Shown here: positions 50,456-60,604 of the stretch, one piece after another | Layout: each line of letters begins with the position of its first letter | How positions within the stretch are numbered: the stretch's first letter is position 1 | Source: Ancylobacter pratisalsi | Lineage (GTDB): Bacteria; Pseudomonadota; Alphaproteobacteria; Rhizobiales; Xanthobacteraceae | Length of the DNA stretch: 64,000 nucleotides | Direction: 5' to 3' | Assembly: GCF_010669125.1 (NCBI RefSeq) | Contig: NZ_CP048630.1 | Span: 3,344,001-3,408,000, forward strand | Program-made: the position numbers and the translations under genes | The notes under the pieces: generated by a model | Seen by the model: only the letters and a program-made list of their open reading frames with translations | Told to the model about the DNA's origin: nothing | The model's database searches: none

Positions 50456-50851
50456 ATGGCCGATGATCCGAAGACACGTGTTCCTGAAGAGTTGCGCAAT
50501 TTCGCCGAGCAGGGCGTCGATCAGGCGCGCGCGGCGATGGATGGCGTGATGACCGCCGCCCACAAGGCGCTCGACGATGCCGGCCGACAGGTCGACGCCG
50601 CCCATGACAATGTCCGCGAATTGGGCCGGACCACACTCGACTTCGCGGAGGCGAACATCGCCGCGGCCTTCGACTTCGCCGCGCGCATCGCCAAGGCACA
50701 GACCGTCGACGAGTGGCCCCGTCTCCAGGCCGACTTCCTGAACGAGCAGGCGGCGCGCCTGACCGAACAGGCCAAGACGCTGGGCGAGCACGGCGTCTCC
50801 GCGACCATGAAGGGCGCCTCAGGCATCGATCCCGCCACGCCCAAGAAGTAG
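50456..50851 (+). CDS. phasin family protein
   Basis: The product is 131 residues, almost entirely amphipathic helix with many Ala, Asp and Gln (RNFAEQGVDQARAAMDGV, AHKALDDAGRQVDAAHDN, LNEQAARLTEQAKTLGE). This is the phasin pattern of proteins that coat polyhydroxyalkanoate granules. The ATG at 50456 has GGAGG seven nt upstream. It is followed by a second phasin gene, with a regulatory-looking inverted repeat between them. Confidence 0.85.
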   Translation: MADDPKTRVPEELRNFAEQGVDQARAAMDGVMTAAHKALDDAGRQVDAAHDNVRELGRTTLDFAEANIAAAFDFAARIAKAQTVDEWPRLQADFLNEQAARLTEQAKTLGEHGVSATMKGASGIDPATPKK

Positions 50852-50918
50852 TGCGGCACCCGCCGGGAAAAGGCTTTCCCGGCATGTCCCCGCAAAAAAA
50901 ATTCGGCTTCGGGTTTTA

Positions 50919-50951
50919 TTGTGCATTGCAATATGATAGTGCAATGCACAA
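50919..50951. promoter_or_regulatory. 12-bp perfect inverted repeat with TGCA cores, possible PhaR operator
   Basis: TTGTGCATTGCA at 50919-50930 is repeated as its exact complement TGCAATGCACAA at 50940-50951 with a 9-nt spacer. It lies between the two phasin genes, 134 nt before the second. PhaR, the repressor of phasin genes in alphaproteobacteria, binds TGC/GCA-rich sites, and each arm has TGCATTGCA-like internal symmetry. No T-run follows, so it is not an intrinsic terminator. The PhaR assignment is an inference. Confidence 0.55.
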
Positions 50952-51084
50952 TTGATGGATGCGGCGTCAGGAAGGACCCCCGCTCGATATCGGGTGTCGC
51001 GTCTTCCACGCGCGAGGTGCGATCGTAGACCGCGGAAGCGATCGCGACCTTCTTGGTTGTTACCGCGATGCGAGGAGACAACAC

Positions 51085-51576
51085 ATGGTTGAAGCTACTC
51101 CCGTCACGCCTTCCCCGAAGAAGGCTGCCAAGGCTGCCACCAACGCGTTCGAGTCGACCTTCCCGAAGATGGACATGCCCTCTCTCGAAGTGCCGGCGGC
51201 CGTGCGTGAAATGGCCGAGAAGAGCGTGCAGAGCGCTCGCGAGGCTTACGAGAAGATGAAGGCAAGCGCCGAGGAGACCACGGATCTCCTTGAGGACACC
51301 TACACGACCGCTTCCAAGGGCGTGACCGAATACAACACGGTGGCTCTGGAGTCGCTGCGCAGCAATGTGAACGCCGCCTTCGACTATATGAGCGCGCTGA
51401 TGGGAACCAAGAGCGTCTCCGAGGCGGTCGAGCTTTCCACCGGCCACATGCGCAAGCAGTTCGACGTGCTTTCCGCCCAGGCGAAGGAACTTTCCACCAT
51501 CGCCCAGAAGGTGGCCACGGAGACCGCAGAGCCGATCAAGGCTTCGGTCGAGAAGAACATCAAGAAGTCGGCCTGA
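51085..51576 (+). CDS. phasin family protein
   Basis: This is a second phasin of 163 residues. The Phasin_2 core is present: AVREMAEKSVQSAREAYEKMKASAEETTDLLEDTY-like helices, then NVNAAFDYMSALMGTKSVSEA and a terminal KELSTIAQKVATETAEPIK. It is expected on the surface of PHB granules. The ATG at 51085 directly follows GAGGAGA; the open frame upstream is not conserved. It ends with a strong terminator. Confidence 0.92.
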   Translation: MVEATPVTPSPKKAAKAATNAFESTFPKMDMPSLEVPAAVREMAEKSVQSAREAYEKMKASAEETTDLLEDTYTTASKGVTEYNTVALESLRSNVNAAFDYMSALMGTKSVSEAVELSTGHMRKQFDVLSAQAKELSTIAQKVATETAEPIKASVEKNIKKSA

Positions 51577-51606
51577 TCCCGGCTTCGCGCGTCAATCTGC
51601 GCCATC

Positions 51607-51640
51607 AAAACCGGTCCGCGTCGCGGGCCGGTTTTTTTTT
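51607..51640 (+). terminator. intrinsic terminator after second phasin
   Basis: AAAACCGG-T-CCGCG and CGGG-CCGGTTTT fold into a stem with a short TCG loop followed by a run of nine T. It lies 31 nt after the phasin stop and separates it from groESL. Confidence 0.9.
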
Positions 51641-51674
51641 CGTGCCGGCACGCTTTTTCGGCGCTTCCTTCTGC

Positions 51675-51703
51675 TTGACACCTTTTTGTGGCCTGCCTAT
51701 CTC
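51675..51703 (+). promoter_or_regulatory. sigma70-like promoter of groESL
   Basis: TTGACA at 51675-51680, a 17-nt spacer and TATCTC at 51698-51703 form a good housekeeping promoter. Transcription should start near 51710, just at the CIRCE operator. Confidence 0.7.
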
Positions 51704-51713
51704 CGCAGCGGTT

Positions 51714-51740
51714 TTGGCACTCGCTTCAGAAGAGTGCTAG
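51714..51740. promoter_or_regulatory. CIRCE operator (HrcA site) of groESL
   Basis: TTGGCACTC-N9-GAGTGCTAG matches the CIRCE consensus TTAGCACTC-N9-GAGTGCTAA with one mismatch in each arm. It overlaps or follows the likely start of transcription, so HrcA bound here would block groESL until heat stress. The hrcA gene is not in the window. Confidence 0.9.
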
Positions 51741-51794
51741 ACGTCCACCCGAACGCCAAACTGGCGTGTGACAGGTTGATCCGAGGAGCCTCCA

Positions 51795-52091
51795 ATGGCC
51801 AAGCTGAAGTTCCGCCCCCTGCATGATCGTATCGTGGTGAAGCGCCTCGACGCGGAAGAGAAGACTGCCGGCGGCATCATCATTCCCGACAGCGCCAAGG
51901 AAAAGCCCTCCCAGGGCGAAGTGGTCGCGGTTGGTCCCGGCGCGCGTGACGAGGCCGGCAAGCTGGTCCCGCTCGACGTCAAGGCGGGCGACAAGGTGCT
52001 GTTCGGCAAGTGGTCCGGCACCGAGGTCAAGGTTGACGGTCAGGACCTCCTGATCATGAAGGAATCCGACGTCATGGGCATCGTCGGCTGA
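51795..52091 (+). CDS. groES: co-chaperonin GroES
   Basis: This is the 10-kDa lid of the GroEL chamber, 98 residues. It has the start [23 protein letters not shown], the mobile-loop region with [18 protein letters not shown] and [14 protein letters not shown] at the end. The ATG follows GAGGAG. It forms one operon with groEL 95 nt downstream, driven from the CIRCE-controlled promoter. Confidence 0.97.
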   Translation: MAKLKFRPLHDRIVVKRLDAEEKTAGGIIIPDSAKEKPSQGEVVAVGPGARDEAGKLVPLDVKAGDKVLFGKWSGTEVKVDGQDLLIMKESDVMGIVG

Positions 52092-52102
52092 ACGCCGGCT
52101 GA

Positions 52103-53833
<1,731 letters not shown>

Positions 53834-54173
53834 CGAAATCCACGGTCCCCACGCTGTGTCCGGGTGCTCGGGCCCGGCGAAACGGGGCTTGAGTGGTGGC
53901 ATGGATTTCCCAGGAGGGCCACGCTCCCACGACGGACATTGCCTGTGACGAGGATGAGGGCGTGGCGAGAGCCGCGCCCTTTTCTTTTGGCGCGCCACTG
54001 GTCGTTGGCGGGCCCTTGTCCTCCGCTTGGCGACCCCGGCCCCGGCCGTCTGCCTCTGGCCAGATCTCGGCAGCGCCATAGATGACGTCGGCAGGCGCTG
54101 TTTGCGACATTCTGATGTGCGCCTGCGGGGGAGGCGGTTCATCCTCCCTTCACACCGAGAGGGAGGCGCGCCG
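53834..54173. other. intergenic region after groEL
   Basis: About 340 bp without a gene. It holds the terminator at 53957-53988 and, nearer the next gene, an ordinary upstream region. A short copy of the groEL end (GGCATGGATTTC) recurs at about 53899, which looks incidental. Nothing else was seen. Confidence 0.6.
53957..53988 (+). terminator. intrinsic terminator after groEL
   Basis: AGGGCGTGGC pairs with GCCGCGCCCT (one G-T pair) around GAGA and is followed by TTTCTTTT. It is the likely end of the groESL message. Confidence 0.75.
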
Positions 54174-55055
54174 ATGGATCAACGCATTATCGATCTCTAC
54201 GATCGCTTCACGCATGGTCAGCTCGACCGGCGCAGTTTCATGGACCGGCTGGCAACGCTGGCCGGGTCGGCGGCAGCGGCGGGCGCCCTGCTGCCGCTTC
54301 TCGCCAACGACTATGCGAGCGCCGCGATCGCGCCGGAGGACGACCCCCGGCTGGAGGTCGCGCGCGTCAGCTATCCATCCGGCAATGGCGAGGTGAGCGG
54401 CTATCTGGCCCGTGCCCGGCGTGTCGACAGCAAGCGGCCGGCGGTGCTTGTGATCCATGAGAACCGGGGCCTTAACCCGCATATCAAGGACATTACGCGG
54501 CGGGTCGCGCTGGGCGGCTATCTCGCCTTCGGCGTCGACCTGCTGTCTGCGCAAGGAGGGACGCCCGACGACGAGGACAAGGCGCGCGACATGATCGCCG
54601 CGCTGGACCGGCCGGCCACGGTCGCGCGCGCGGTCGATGCCGTCGCGTTCCTGGCTGCCCACCCGGCCTCGACAGGGGAGGTGGGCGCTCTCGGCTTCTG
54701 CTGGGGTGGGGCGATGGTGAACCTGCTCGCCGAGGCGAGCCCGGAGCTCAAGGCGGGCGTGGCCTATTACGGCATGCCGCCGCCGCTCGATCAGGTGGGC
54801 GACATCAAGGCTGCGCTGCTGCTGCACTATGCCGGGCTCGACAACCGCATCAACGCGGCGGTTCCCGCCTATGAGAAGGCGTTGAAGGCGGCCGGAAAGG
54901 ACTTCACCATCTACGTCTATCCGGGTGTCAATCACGCCTTCAACAACGACACCAGCCCGACGCGCTTCGACCCGAAGGCGGCCGAGCTGGCCTGGGGGCG
55001 GACGATGGATTTCCTCGCCGAGGAGCTGGGCGTGCCGCCACCGGTGGAGACCTGA
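54174..55055 (+). CDS. dienelactone hydrolase family protein, Tat-exported
   Basis: This alpha/beta hydrolase has 293 residues. The N-terminal part has a twin-arginine-like motif (LDRRSFMDRLATLAG, about 20-34) and a hydrophobic Ala-rich stretch, suggesting Tat export. The hydrolase domain shows the nucleophile elbow GFCWGGA with cysteine, an acid in YAGLDNRI and the histidine in VNHAFNND, the Cys-Asp-His triad of dienelactone hydrolases. The ATG at 54174 follows GGGAGG. The true substrate is unknown; many relatives are not involved in chlorocatechol breakdown. Confidence 0.88.
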   Translation: MDQRIIDLYDRFTHGQLDRRSFMDRLATLAGSAAAAGALLPLLANDYASAAIAPEDDPRLEVARVSYPSGNGEVSGYLARARRVDSKRPAVLVIHENRGLNPHIKDITRRVALGGYLAFGVDLLSAQGGTPDDEDKARDMIAALDRPATVARAVDAVAFLAAHPASTGEVGALGFCWGGAMVNLLAEASPELKAGVAYYGMPPPLDQVGDIKAALLLHYAGLDNRINAAVPAYEKALKAAGKDFTIYVYPGVNHAFNNDTSPTRFDPKAAELAWGRTMDFLAEELGVPPPVET

Positions 55056-55074
55056 ACTGCCCCCTGATACGGCG

Positions 55075-55698
55075 CTAGATCGGCGGAAGCTGCAGCCAAT
55101 TGGCAAGGGCGTTGACGACGAGGTCGACCGCCAGCGCCGCCAGCACCATGCCCATGACGCGGCTGATGATGGAGGCGCCGCCCTGGCCGATGAAGCGGAT
55201 CAGCGAGCCCGCCGCGATCATGATGCCCAGAGTAAACACCAGCACCAGGCTGAACGTCGCGATCGTCATCATCCGGTCAGGAAAATCGTGGCGCGCATCA
55301 TCGGTCAGCACCACGGCCGCCAGCATGGCGCCCGGGCTGGCGATGGAGGGGATGGCCAGCGGGTAGATCGCGATTTCCACCGGGTTGGTCTCGGGCGTGG
55401 TGTGCGCGTCCGAATGGCCGGATCCGTTGATCATGGTCAGCGCGAACAGGAACAGCACGATGCCGCCCGCGATCTGGAAGGAATCGATCGAGATGCCCAT
55501 CGAGCGCAGCAACCAGCTTCCCGCCAGGGCGAAGAACACCAGTATGCCGAACGAGACCAGCACCGAGAGGACGGCCGCCTTGCGCCGGTCGGCGGCGTCG
55601 AGCACGGCGGTGACCGCGATGAAGACCGGAAGCGTGCCGAGCGGATCGATGACCACCCAGAGGGTGACGAATTCCTGAAGCCGTTGCGACCAATCCAT
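55075..55698 (-). CDS. MarC family integral membrane protein
   Basis: The product is 207 residues with about six membrane helices. The family pattern is FVTLWVVIDPLGTLPVFIAVT at the start and a central IASPGAMLAAVVL. MarC was once thought to act in multiple antibiotic resistance, but this was not confirmed and the function is open. It is convergent with the dienelactone hydrolase gene and divergent from rnhB. Confidence 0.9.
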   Translation of the reverse strand: MDWSQRLQEFVTLWVVIDPLGTLPVFIAVTAVLDAADRRKAAVLSVLVSFGILVFFALAGSWLLRSMGISIDSFQIAGGIVLFLFALTMINGSGHSDAHTTPETNPVEIAIYPLAIPSIASPGAMLAAVVLTDDARHDFPDRMMTIATFSLVLVFTLGIMIAAGSLIRFIGQGGASIISRVMGMVLAALAVDLVVNALANWLQLPPI

Positions 55699-55817
55699 AT
55701 GGGCACTCCCTGCCTTACGCTTTCTGCCACCTGATCATGACACAGACGCGGCGCCGCGCGGTTGCATCGCAAGAGAGCGGCCGGCATCCTGCGCGAATCG
55801 AACTGAAGGGGCAGTGA

Positions 55818-56465
55818 ATGGCCATCGCACGCCAGAGGCCGGATTTCACCCATGAAGCTACGGCGTGGCGGGCGGGGGACATTCCGGTGGCGGGAGCCGA
55901 CGAGGTTGGCCGGGGTCCGTGGGCCGGACCTGTCGTCGCGTGCGCCGTCGTCCTCGATCCCGCGCGCGTGCCGGTAGGGCTCGATGATTCCAAGAAGCTG
56001 AAGGCCGACAAGCGCGAGCGCCTGTTCGATGAGATCTGCGCCACCGCGGAGGTGTCACTGGCCTTCGCCCCACCCGCGCGCATCGACGGCCATGACATCC
56101 GCAAGGCCACGCTCTGGGCGCTGGCGCAGGCGGCGGCCGGGCTGGCGCGCCCGCCGCGCCTGTTACTGGTCGATGGGCGCGATGTGCCGGTGGTCGCCTG
56201 CGCGACCCGCGCGATCATCGGCGGGGACGGGCTTGTCGCCTCCATCGCGGCGGCCTCGATCGTCGCCAAGGTGACGCGCGACCGGCTGATGAAGCAGCTT
56301 GGGCTGGCGCATCCGGGCTACGGTTTCGAGCGGCACATGGGCTATGGCACGCGCGAACACGCCGAGGCGCTGGCGGAACTCGGGGCCTGCCGTCATCACC
56401 GCACCTCGTTCGCGCCGGTCAGGGTCCGTCTCGCGCTCGACCGGCCGACCGCCGACCGGCTCTAG
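55818..56465 (+). CDS. rnhB: ribonuclease HII
   Basis: This endonuclease of 215 residues cleaves RNA in RNA-DNA hybrids, including single ribonucleotides. The catalytic Asp-Glu pair is in [17 protein letters not shown] (about 28-44). The DSKKL motif, LLVDGRD and KVTRDRLM supply the other acidic and basic residues. The ATG at 55818 follows GGGGCAGTG. The next gene starts 8 nt after the stop and is probably co-transcribed. Confidence 0.95.
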   Translation: MAIARQRPDFTHEATAWRAGDIPVAGADEVGRGPWAGPVVACAVVLDPARVPVGLDDSKKLKADKRERLFDEICATAEVSLAFAPPARIDGHDIRKATLWALAQAAAGLARPPRLLLVDGRDVPVVACATRAIIGGDGLVASIAAASIVAKVTRDRLMKQLGLAHPGYGFERHMGYGTREHAEALAELGACRHHRTSFAPVRVRLALDRPTADRL

Positions 56466-56473
56466 GAGCGCCC

Positions 56474-57973
56474 ATGCTCTGGTCGGCACGGTGGATCGAA
56501 GCACTGCGCGCGCGGCCCCGTCTGGCGGTGCTGATGGCGGGTGCCGCTCTCGGCCTGTTGTGGCTGGTCGTGCCCGCCCTGCTTTTTGCCACGCCCCCGC
56601 TTGATCTGACGGAATATCTGCTGGCCGCCCGCGCCGGGCGGATCGGCGCCGATGCCGGCGGGCCTATCGCGGCGGGGTTGAGCTGGCTTGCGCTGGACTA
56701 TGTCGGACCCTGGGCTGTCTACGGGCTGTTCGCGCTGGCGATCACCGTTTCGGCCGGGCTCGTCTATCGCCTTGGCGCCCGACTGGTCGGGCGTGCCATG
56801 GGCGGCGCGGCGGCGCTGGTTTTCGTGGCGGTGGAAGGCATCGGAATGCCGCTCGATCCCTTTGCCCCGGATCGGCTGGCATTGCCGGCGGTGCTCTGGG
56901 TGTGTCTGGAAGCGTGGCGGCTGATCGGGGAAGGCAAAAGCCGCGCCTGGCCTGCGCTCGCGGCGGCGGCCGGGCTTGCGCTGTTCACCGGCTGGTCGGG
57001 CTGGGCGGCAGTAATCTCCGTCGCGCTGCTGATCGGGCTGACGGCGGCGGGACGGGCGGCGCTGCGCACCCGCGATATGGTCCAGCCCCTCGCGATGGGT
57101 CTTACCTTCCTGGTTCCCTTCGTGCTGTGGACGGTGCGTTTTCCCCCGCCGCTACCGACCCTTGGGGCGATGGAAGGGGTGACGGCCGCCGTTCCTGCCG
57201 CGACGCTGCTGGCCGGGCTCGCGCTGGCCAGCGTGCCGGGCGCCCTGCTGGTACTGATCTCGTCGGCCATTGGCGATCGCGGCAAGGTCGATGATGTGCC
57301 CGTGCTGGTGCGCGGTCCGCTGCCGGGCTTCGCGGCCGTCTTCATCATTGTGCTCGCTCTGGTGCCGCTCGCCATCACGCTGGTTCTGGCCATGCTCGGG
57401 CAACGGCAAAGCGTGTGGGGCACGCCGGCGCCGGCACTGCTCGCGCTTGTTCTGGTGGCGTGGCGCGGGCAGAGCGCGGGTATTCACCGTCGCGAGGCGC
57501 TGACGACCGTGTGGCTGTGCTGTGTCGGCGCGCCCATAGCCGTGACAGCGCTGGTGACGCTTGGCGCGCCGGTGCTCGGGCGCGAGGGGCAGGACGTCAA
57601 TTTTCCCGCACGCGCGATCGCGCGGCCCCTGACCGAGGTGGCGACACGCCGGCTCGGGGGGCCGCCGAGTGTGATCGGCGGGGCGCCGGAACTGGCGGCG
57701 CCGATCGCCCTGGCGAGCCCGGCCGGCCCGCTGCTGATGCCGGATGCGGATCCTTCGCAGGCGAGCGAGCAGGTGCGCCAGCGCGCCGCGCAGGCGGGAA
57801 TGGTCGTGGTGTGGAAGGTATCGAGCCAGAACAGGGGCGCGCCCTATGCGCTGCGCCAGCTCTGGCCGAACCTCGTGCCGGAAGTGCCGATCGTGGTGCC
57901 GTGGGCGATTGCCGGGCGGCTGGAGCCGGTGCGGGTCGGCTGGGCCGTGGTGCCGCCACGCGGCGCGCGGTGA
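56474..57973 (+). CDS. polytopic membrane protein of unknown function (GT-C-like topology)
   Basis: The product is 499 residues. About ten hydrophobic segments run from residue 20 to 385, with a short first periplasmic loop LLFATPPLDLTEYL and the residues DPFAPDRLALPAV in the second. A soluble C-terminal domain follows (about 390-499) with VVVWKVSSQNRGAPYALRQLWP. The layout loosely resembles GT-C glycosyltransferases of the ArnT/PMT (GT39) kind, but I cannot see a clear catalytic DE motif, so this is a topology guess only. It follows rnhB by 8 nt. Confidence 0.75.
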   Translation: MLWSARWIEALRARPRLAVLMAGAALGLLWLVVPALLFATPPLDLTEYLLAARAGRIGADAGGPIAAGLSWLALDYVGPWAVYGLFALAITVSAGLVYRLGARLVGRAMGGAAALVFVAVEGIGMPLDPFAPDRLALPAVLWVCLEAWRLIGEGKSRAWPALAAAAGLALFTGWSGWAAVISVALLIGLTAAGRAALRTRDMVQPLAMGLTFLVPFVLWTVRFPPPLPTLGAMEGVTAAVPAATLLAGLALASVPGALLVLISSAIGDRGKVDDVPVLVRGPLPGFAAVFIIVLALVPLAITLVLAMLGQRQSVWGTPAPALLALVLVAWRGQSAGIHRREALTTVWLCCVGAPIAVTALVTLGAPVLGREGQDVNFPARAIARPLTEVATRRLGGPPSVIGGAPELAAPIALASPAGPLLMPDADPSQASEQVRQRAAQAGMVVVWKVSSQNRGAPYALRQLWPNLVPEVPIVVPWAIAGRLEPVRVGWAVVPPRGAR

Positions 57974-58015
57974 GCGCTCAAGGCCCGGCAGACGCTTTTC
58001 CGGGTGTCGGACGGC

Positions 58016-59038
58016 TCAGTGGTAGCCTTCGCCTTCGCGCACCTTGCCACGGAACAGCCAGTAGACGAAGGCAGTGTAGCCCAGGATCACCGGCAGCATG
58101 AAGACCGTGCCGATGAGGGTGAAGACCTGGCTCGCAGGCGCCGCGGCGGTGTCCCACACGGTCAGCGAGGGCGGGACCAGATAGGGGAAGATCGAGATGC
58201 CGATGCCGACATAGCCGAGCAGGAACAGCCCTATGACCCCGAAGAAGGGCATGTTCTGGTGCCCGTTCTCCAGCCAGCGCCAGACCAGCGCGGCGAGGAT
58301 GAGCGTGATCACCGGCACCGGCGCGAGGTAGAACAGGTTCGGCGTGGTGAACCAGCGCTCCGCGATGCGCGGAAAGGCGATCGGAGTCCAGAGGCTGACC
58401 GCGCCCATGAAAAGCAGAACCGCGGGCAGCAGCAGCCGGGCGTGAACCCGCGCCCGCACCGCGGTGGGGCCGTCGGTCTTCATGATCAGCCAGACACTGC
58501 CGATGAGCGCGTAACCGGCAACGACGCCGAGGCCGCACAGCAGCGCGAACGGCGTTGCCCAGTCAAGCGGTCCGCCGGCGAAGGCGTTGTTCTCGACCTT
58601 GATGCCCTGCACGAAGCCGCCGAGCAGCACTCCCTGGAAGAAGGCCGCGAGCGTGGAACCGCCGGCGAAGGCGATGTTCCAGAGGAACCGGCTGGTTTCG
58701 GCGACATGGCGGAACTCGAACGCGACGCCGCGGAACACCAGCGACAGCAGCATGAATATCATCGGCAGGTAGAGTGCCGGCATCACGATGGAATAGGCGA
58801 GGGGGAAGGCGACGAACAGGCCGCCGCCGCCCAGGATGAGCCAGGTTTCGTTGCCGTCCCAGAACGGGGCGACCGAGTTCATCATCTGGTCCTTTTCCCG
58901 GTCGTTGCGGGCGAAGGGAAACAGAATGCCGATGCCGAGATCAAACCCGTCGAGCACCACATACATGGCAATGGCGACCGAGAGCAGCAGCCCCCAGATC
59001 ACGGGCAGATACCAGGTCATGCCGAGACCGACTTCCAT
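58016..59038 (-). CDS. cydB: cytochrome bd-type ubiquinol oxidase subunit II
   Basis: This is subunit II of the bd oxidase, 340 residues with eight or nine helices. It has the typical start WYLPVIWGLLLSVAIAMYVVLDGFDLGIG, FARNDREKDQMMNSVAPFWDGNETWLI-like conserved loop and the end TAFVYWLFRGKVREGEGYH. The short length fits the cyanide-insensitive (CioB) group. It starts 3 nt after the cydA stop. No small CydX-type gene is seen in the 42 nt downstream. Confidence 0.95.
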   Translation of the reverse strand: MEVGLGMTWYLPVIWGLLLSVAIAMYVVLDGFDLGIGILFPFARNDREKDQMMNSVAPFWDGNETWLILGGGGLFVAFPLAYSIVMPALYLPMIFMLLSLVFRGVAFEFRHVAETSRFLWNIAFAGGSTLAAFFQGVLLGGFVQGIKVENNAFAGGPLDWATPFALLCGLGVVAGYALIGSVWLIMKTDGPTAVRARVHARLLLPAVLLFMGAVSLWTPIAFPRIAERWFTTPNLFYLAPVPVITLILAALVWRWLENGHQNMPFFGVIGLFLLGYVGIGISIFPYLVPPSLTVWDTAAAPASQVFTLIGTVFMLPVILGYTAFVYWLFRGKVREGEGYH

Positions 59039-59041
59039 GGC

Positions 59042-60454
59042 TCACTCTCCCGTGGTGTTGATGGCGGCGCGGGTCGCCTCATGGGCCGAGGTGAGCGGGC
59101 GGTTCGGAACGCCGGTCGGGGTTTCGACCGCCTCGCCCTCCGGGCCGCGCGCGATCAGGCGGTTGATGTAGTAGATGCCGCCCGAGAACACGACGCCGTA
59201 GACCAGCACGAACAGGACAAGGGTCGTGGCCACCGCCCAGCCATCGACGGGTGAGATGGCGTCGACGGTGCGCAGGATGCCGTAGGCGACCCAGGGCTGG
59301 CGCCCGACCTCGGTGACGAACCATCCCGACAGCACGGTGATGAAGCCGATCGGCCAGATGTGCTGGACCGGGGCCAGGTACCAGTCGGTTTCGAACAGGC
59401 GGCGGCGCCACAGCAGGAAGGCGCCGAGCCAGCCGGTGAAGATCATCAACAACCCCATGCCGACCATGACGCGGAAGGCGAAGAACGGGATGGCGACGGG
59501 GGGCCGATCGTCGGGCGCGAATTCCTTCAGCCCCTTGAAGGTGCCATCCCAGCTATGGGTGAGGATCAGGCTGCCGAGGTGAGGGATCGCGATCTGGTAG
59601 TCGTTGCTCTCGGTCTTCTCGTTCGGCCAGGCGAACAGCACCAGCGGGACGCCGCCGTCCACACCATCGGTCTCGCCCCAATGGCCTTCGATCGCGGCGA
59701 TCTTCACCGGCTGGTGTTCCAGCGTGTTCAGGCCGTGGGCGTCGCCGATATAGGCCTGAAGCGGCGCCAGGATGGCGATCAGCCCGATCGCCATGCGCAT
59801 CATCGTGCGCGCGTCCTCGGAATAGCGGCCCTGATAGACGTAGCGCGCGCCAACCGCGAGCACCACGAAGGCGGTGGTGAGGTAGCAGGCCGTCACCATG
59901 TGGGCGAAGCGGTAGGGGAAGCTCGGGTTGAAGATGGCGGCGAGCCAGTCCACCGGATAGGCGACGCCGTCGATCACTTCGTGCCCGGCGGGCGTCTGCA
60001 TCCAGCTATTGGCCGAAAGGATCCAGAACGCCGACAGCGAGGTGCCGGCCGCCACCATGATGGAGGCGAAGACATGGACGCCGCGTGGCACCCGGTTCCA
60101 GCCGAACAGCATGATGCCGAGGAAGGTCGCCTCCAGGAAGAAGGCGGTGAGCACCTCATAGCCGATCAGCGGCCCGATGACGTTGCCCACGACATGGGAG
60201 AAATGGCTCCAGTTCGTGCCGAACTGGTAGGAGAGCACGATGCCCGACACCACGCCCATGCCGAACGACACGGCGAAGATCTTGGTGAAGAAGCGCGCGA
60301 TGCGGTGATAGCGCTCAAGCCCGGTGGTGATCCACAGAACCTCAAGGGTCGCGATGTAGGCCGCCAACCCTATGGTGAAGCTCGGAAATATGATGTGGAA
60401 CGAGACGGTGAAGGCGAACTGGATGCGAGCCAGAATGACAGGATCGAATTCCAT
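59042..60454 (-). CDS. cydA: cytochrome bd-type ubiquinol oxidase subunit I (short Q-loop type)
   Basis: This is the heme-bearing subunit of 470 residues, which oxidises ubiquinol and reduces oxygen without proton pumping. It has the heme ligand His near residue 20 (FAFTVSFHIIFPSFTIG), the GRQPWVAYGILRT motif near residue 390 and LWRRRLFETDWYL. It is about 50 residues shorter than E. coli CydA, so the Q-loop insertion is missing, as in CioA-type cyanide-insensitive oxidases. The ATG at 60454 has GGGGGAGG upstream. No cydDC exporter genes adjoin it. Confidence 0.95.
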   Translation of the reverse strand: MEFDPVILARIQFAFTVSFHIIFPSFTIGLAAYIATLEVLWITTGLERYHRIARFFTKIFAVSFGMGVVSGIVLSYQFGTNWSHFSHVVGNVIGPLIGYEVLTAFFLEATFLGIMLFGWNRVPRGVHVFASIMVAAGTSLSAFWILSANSWMQTPAGHEVIDGVAYPVDWLAAIFNPSFPYRFAHMVTACYLTTAFVVLAVGARYVYQGRYSEDARTMMRMAIGLIAILAPLQAYIGDAHGLNTLEHQPVKIAAIEGHWGETDGVDGGVPLVLFAWPNEKTESNDYQIAIPHLGSLILTHSWDGTFKGLKEFAPDDRPPVAIPFFAFRVMVGMGLLMIFTGWLGAFLLWRRRLFETDWYLAPVQHIWPIGFITVLSGWFVTEVGRQPWVAYGILRTVDAISPVDGWAVATTLVLFVLVYGVVFSGGIYYINRLIARGPEGEAVETPTGVPNRPLTSAHEATRAAINTTGE

Positions 60455-60604
60455 CGGCCTCCCCCAATGATGCATGCTGCCGATAGGTGACGCGGGTAGA
60501 GTAGCCCCATCGATCGCAGTATGGAACGACTCAAAACGCCCCGTCGACAACTGTGCCCCGGCAGGGATAACGGAATCGAGACAGTGAGGGCTCCGTTCCC
60601 CAAC

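Noticed and set aside
50919..50951. Inverted repeat as intrinsic terminator or attachment site
   Set aside because: No T-run follows and no integrase or duplicated flank is visible; a regulator site is more likely.
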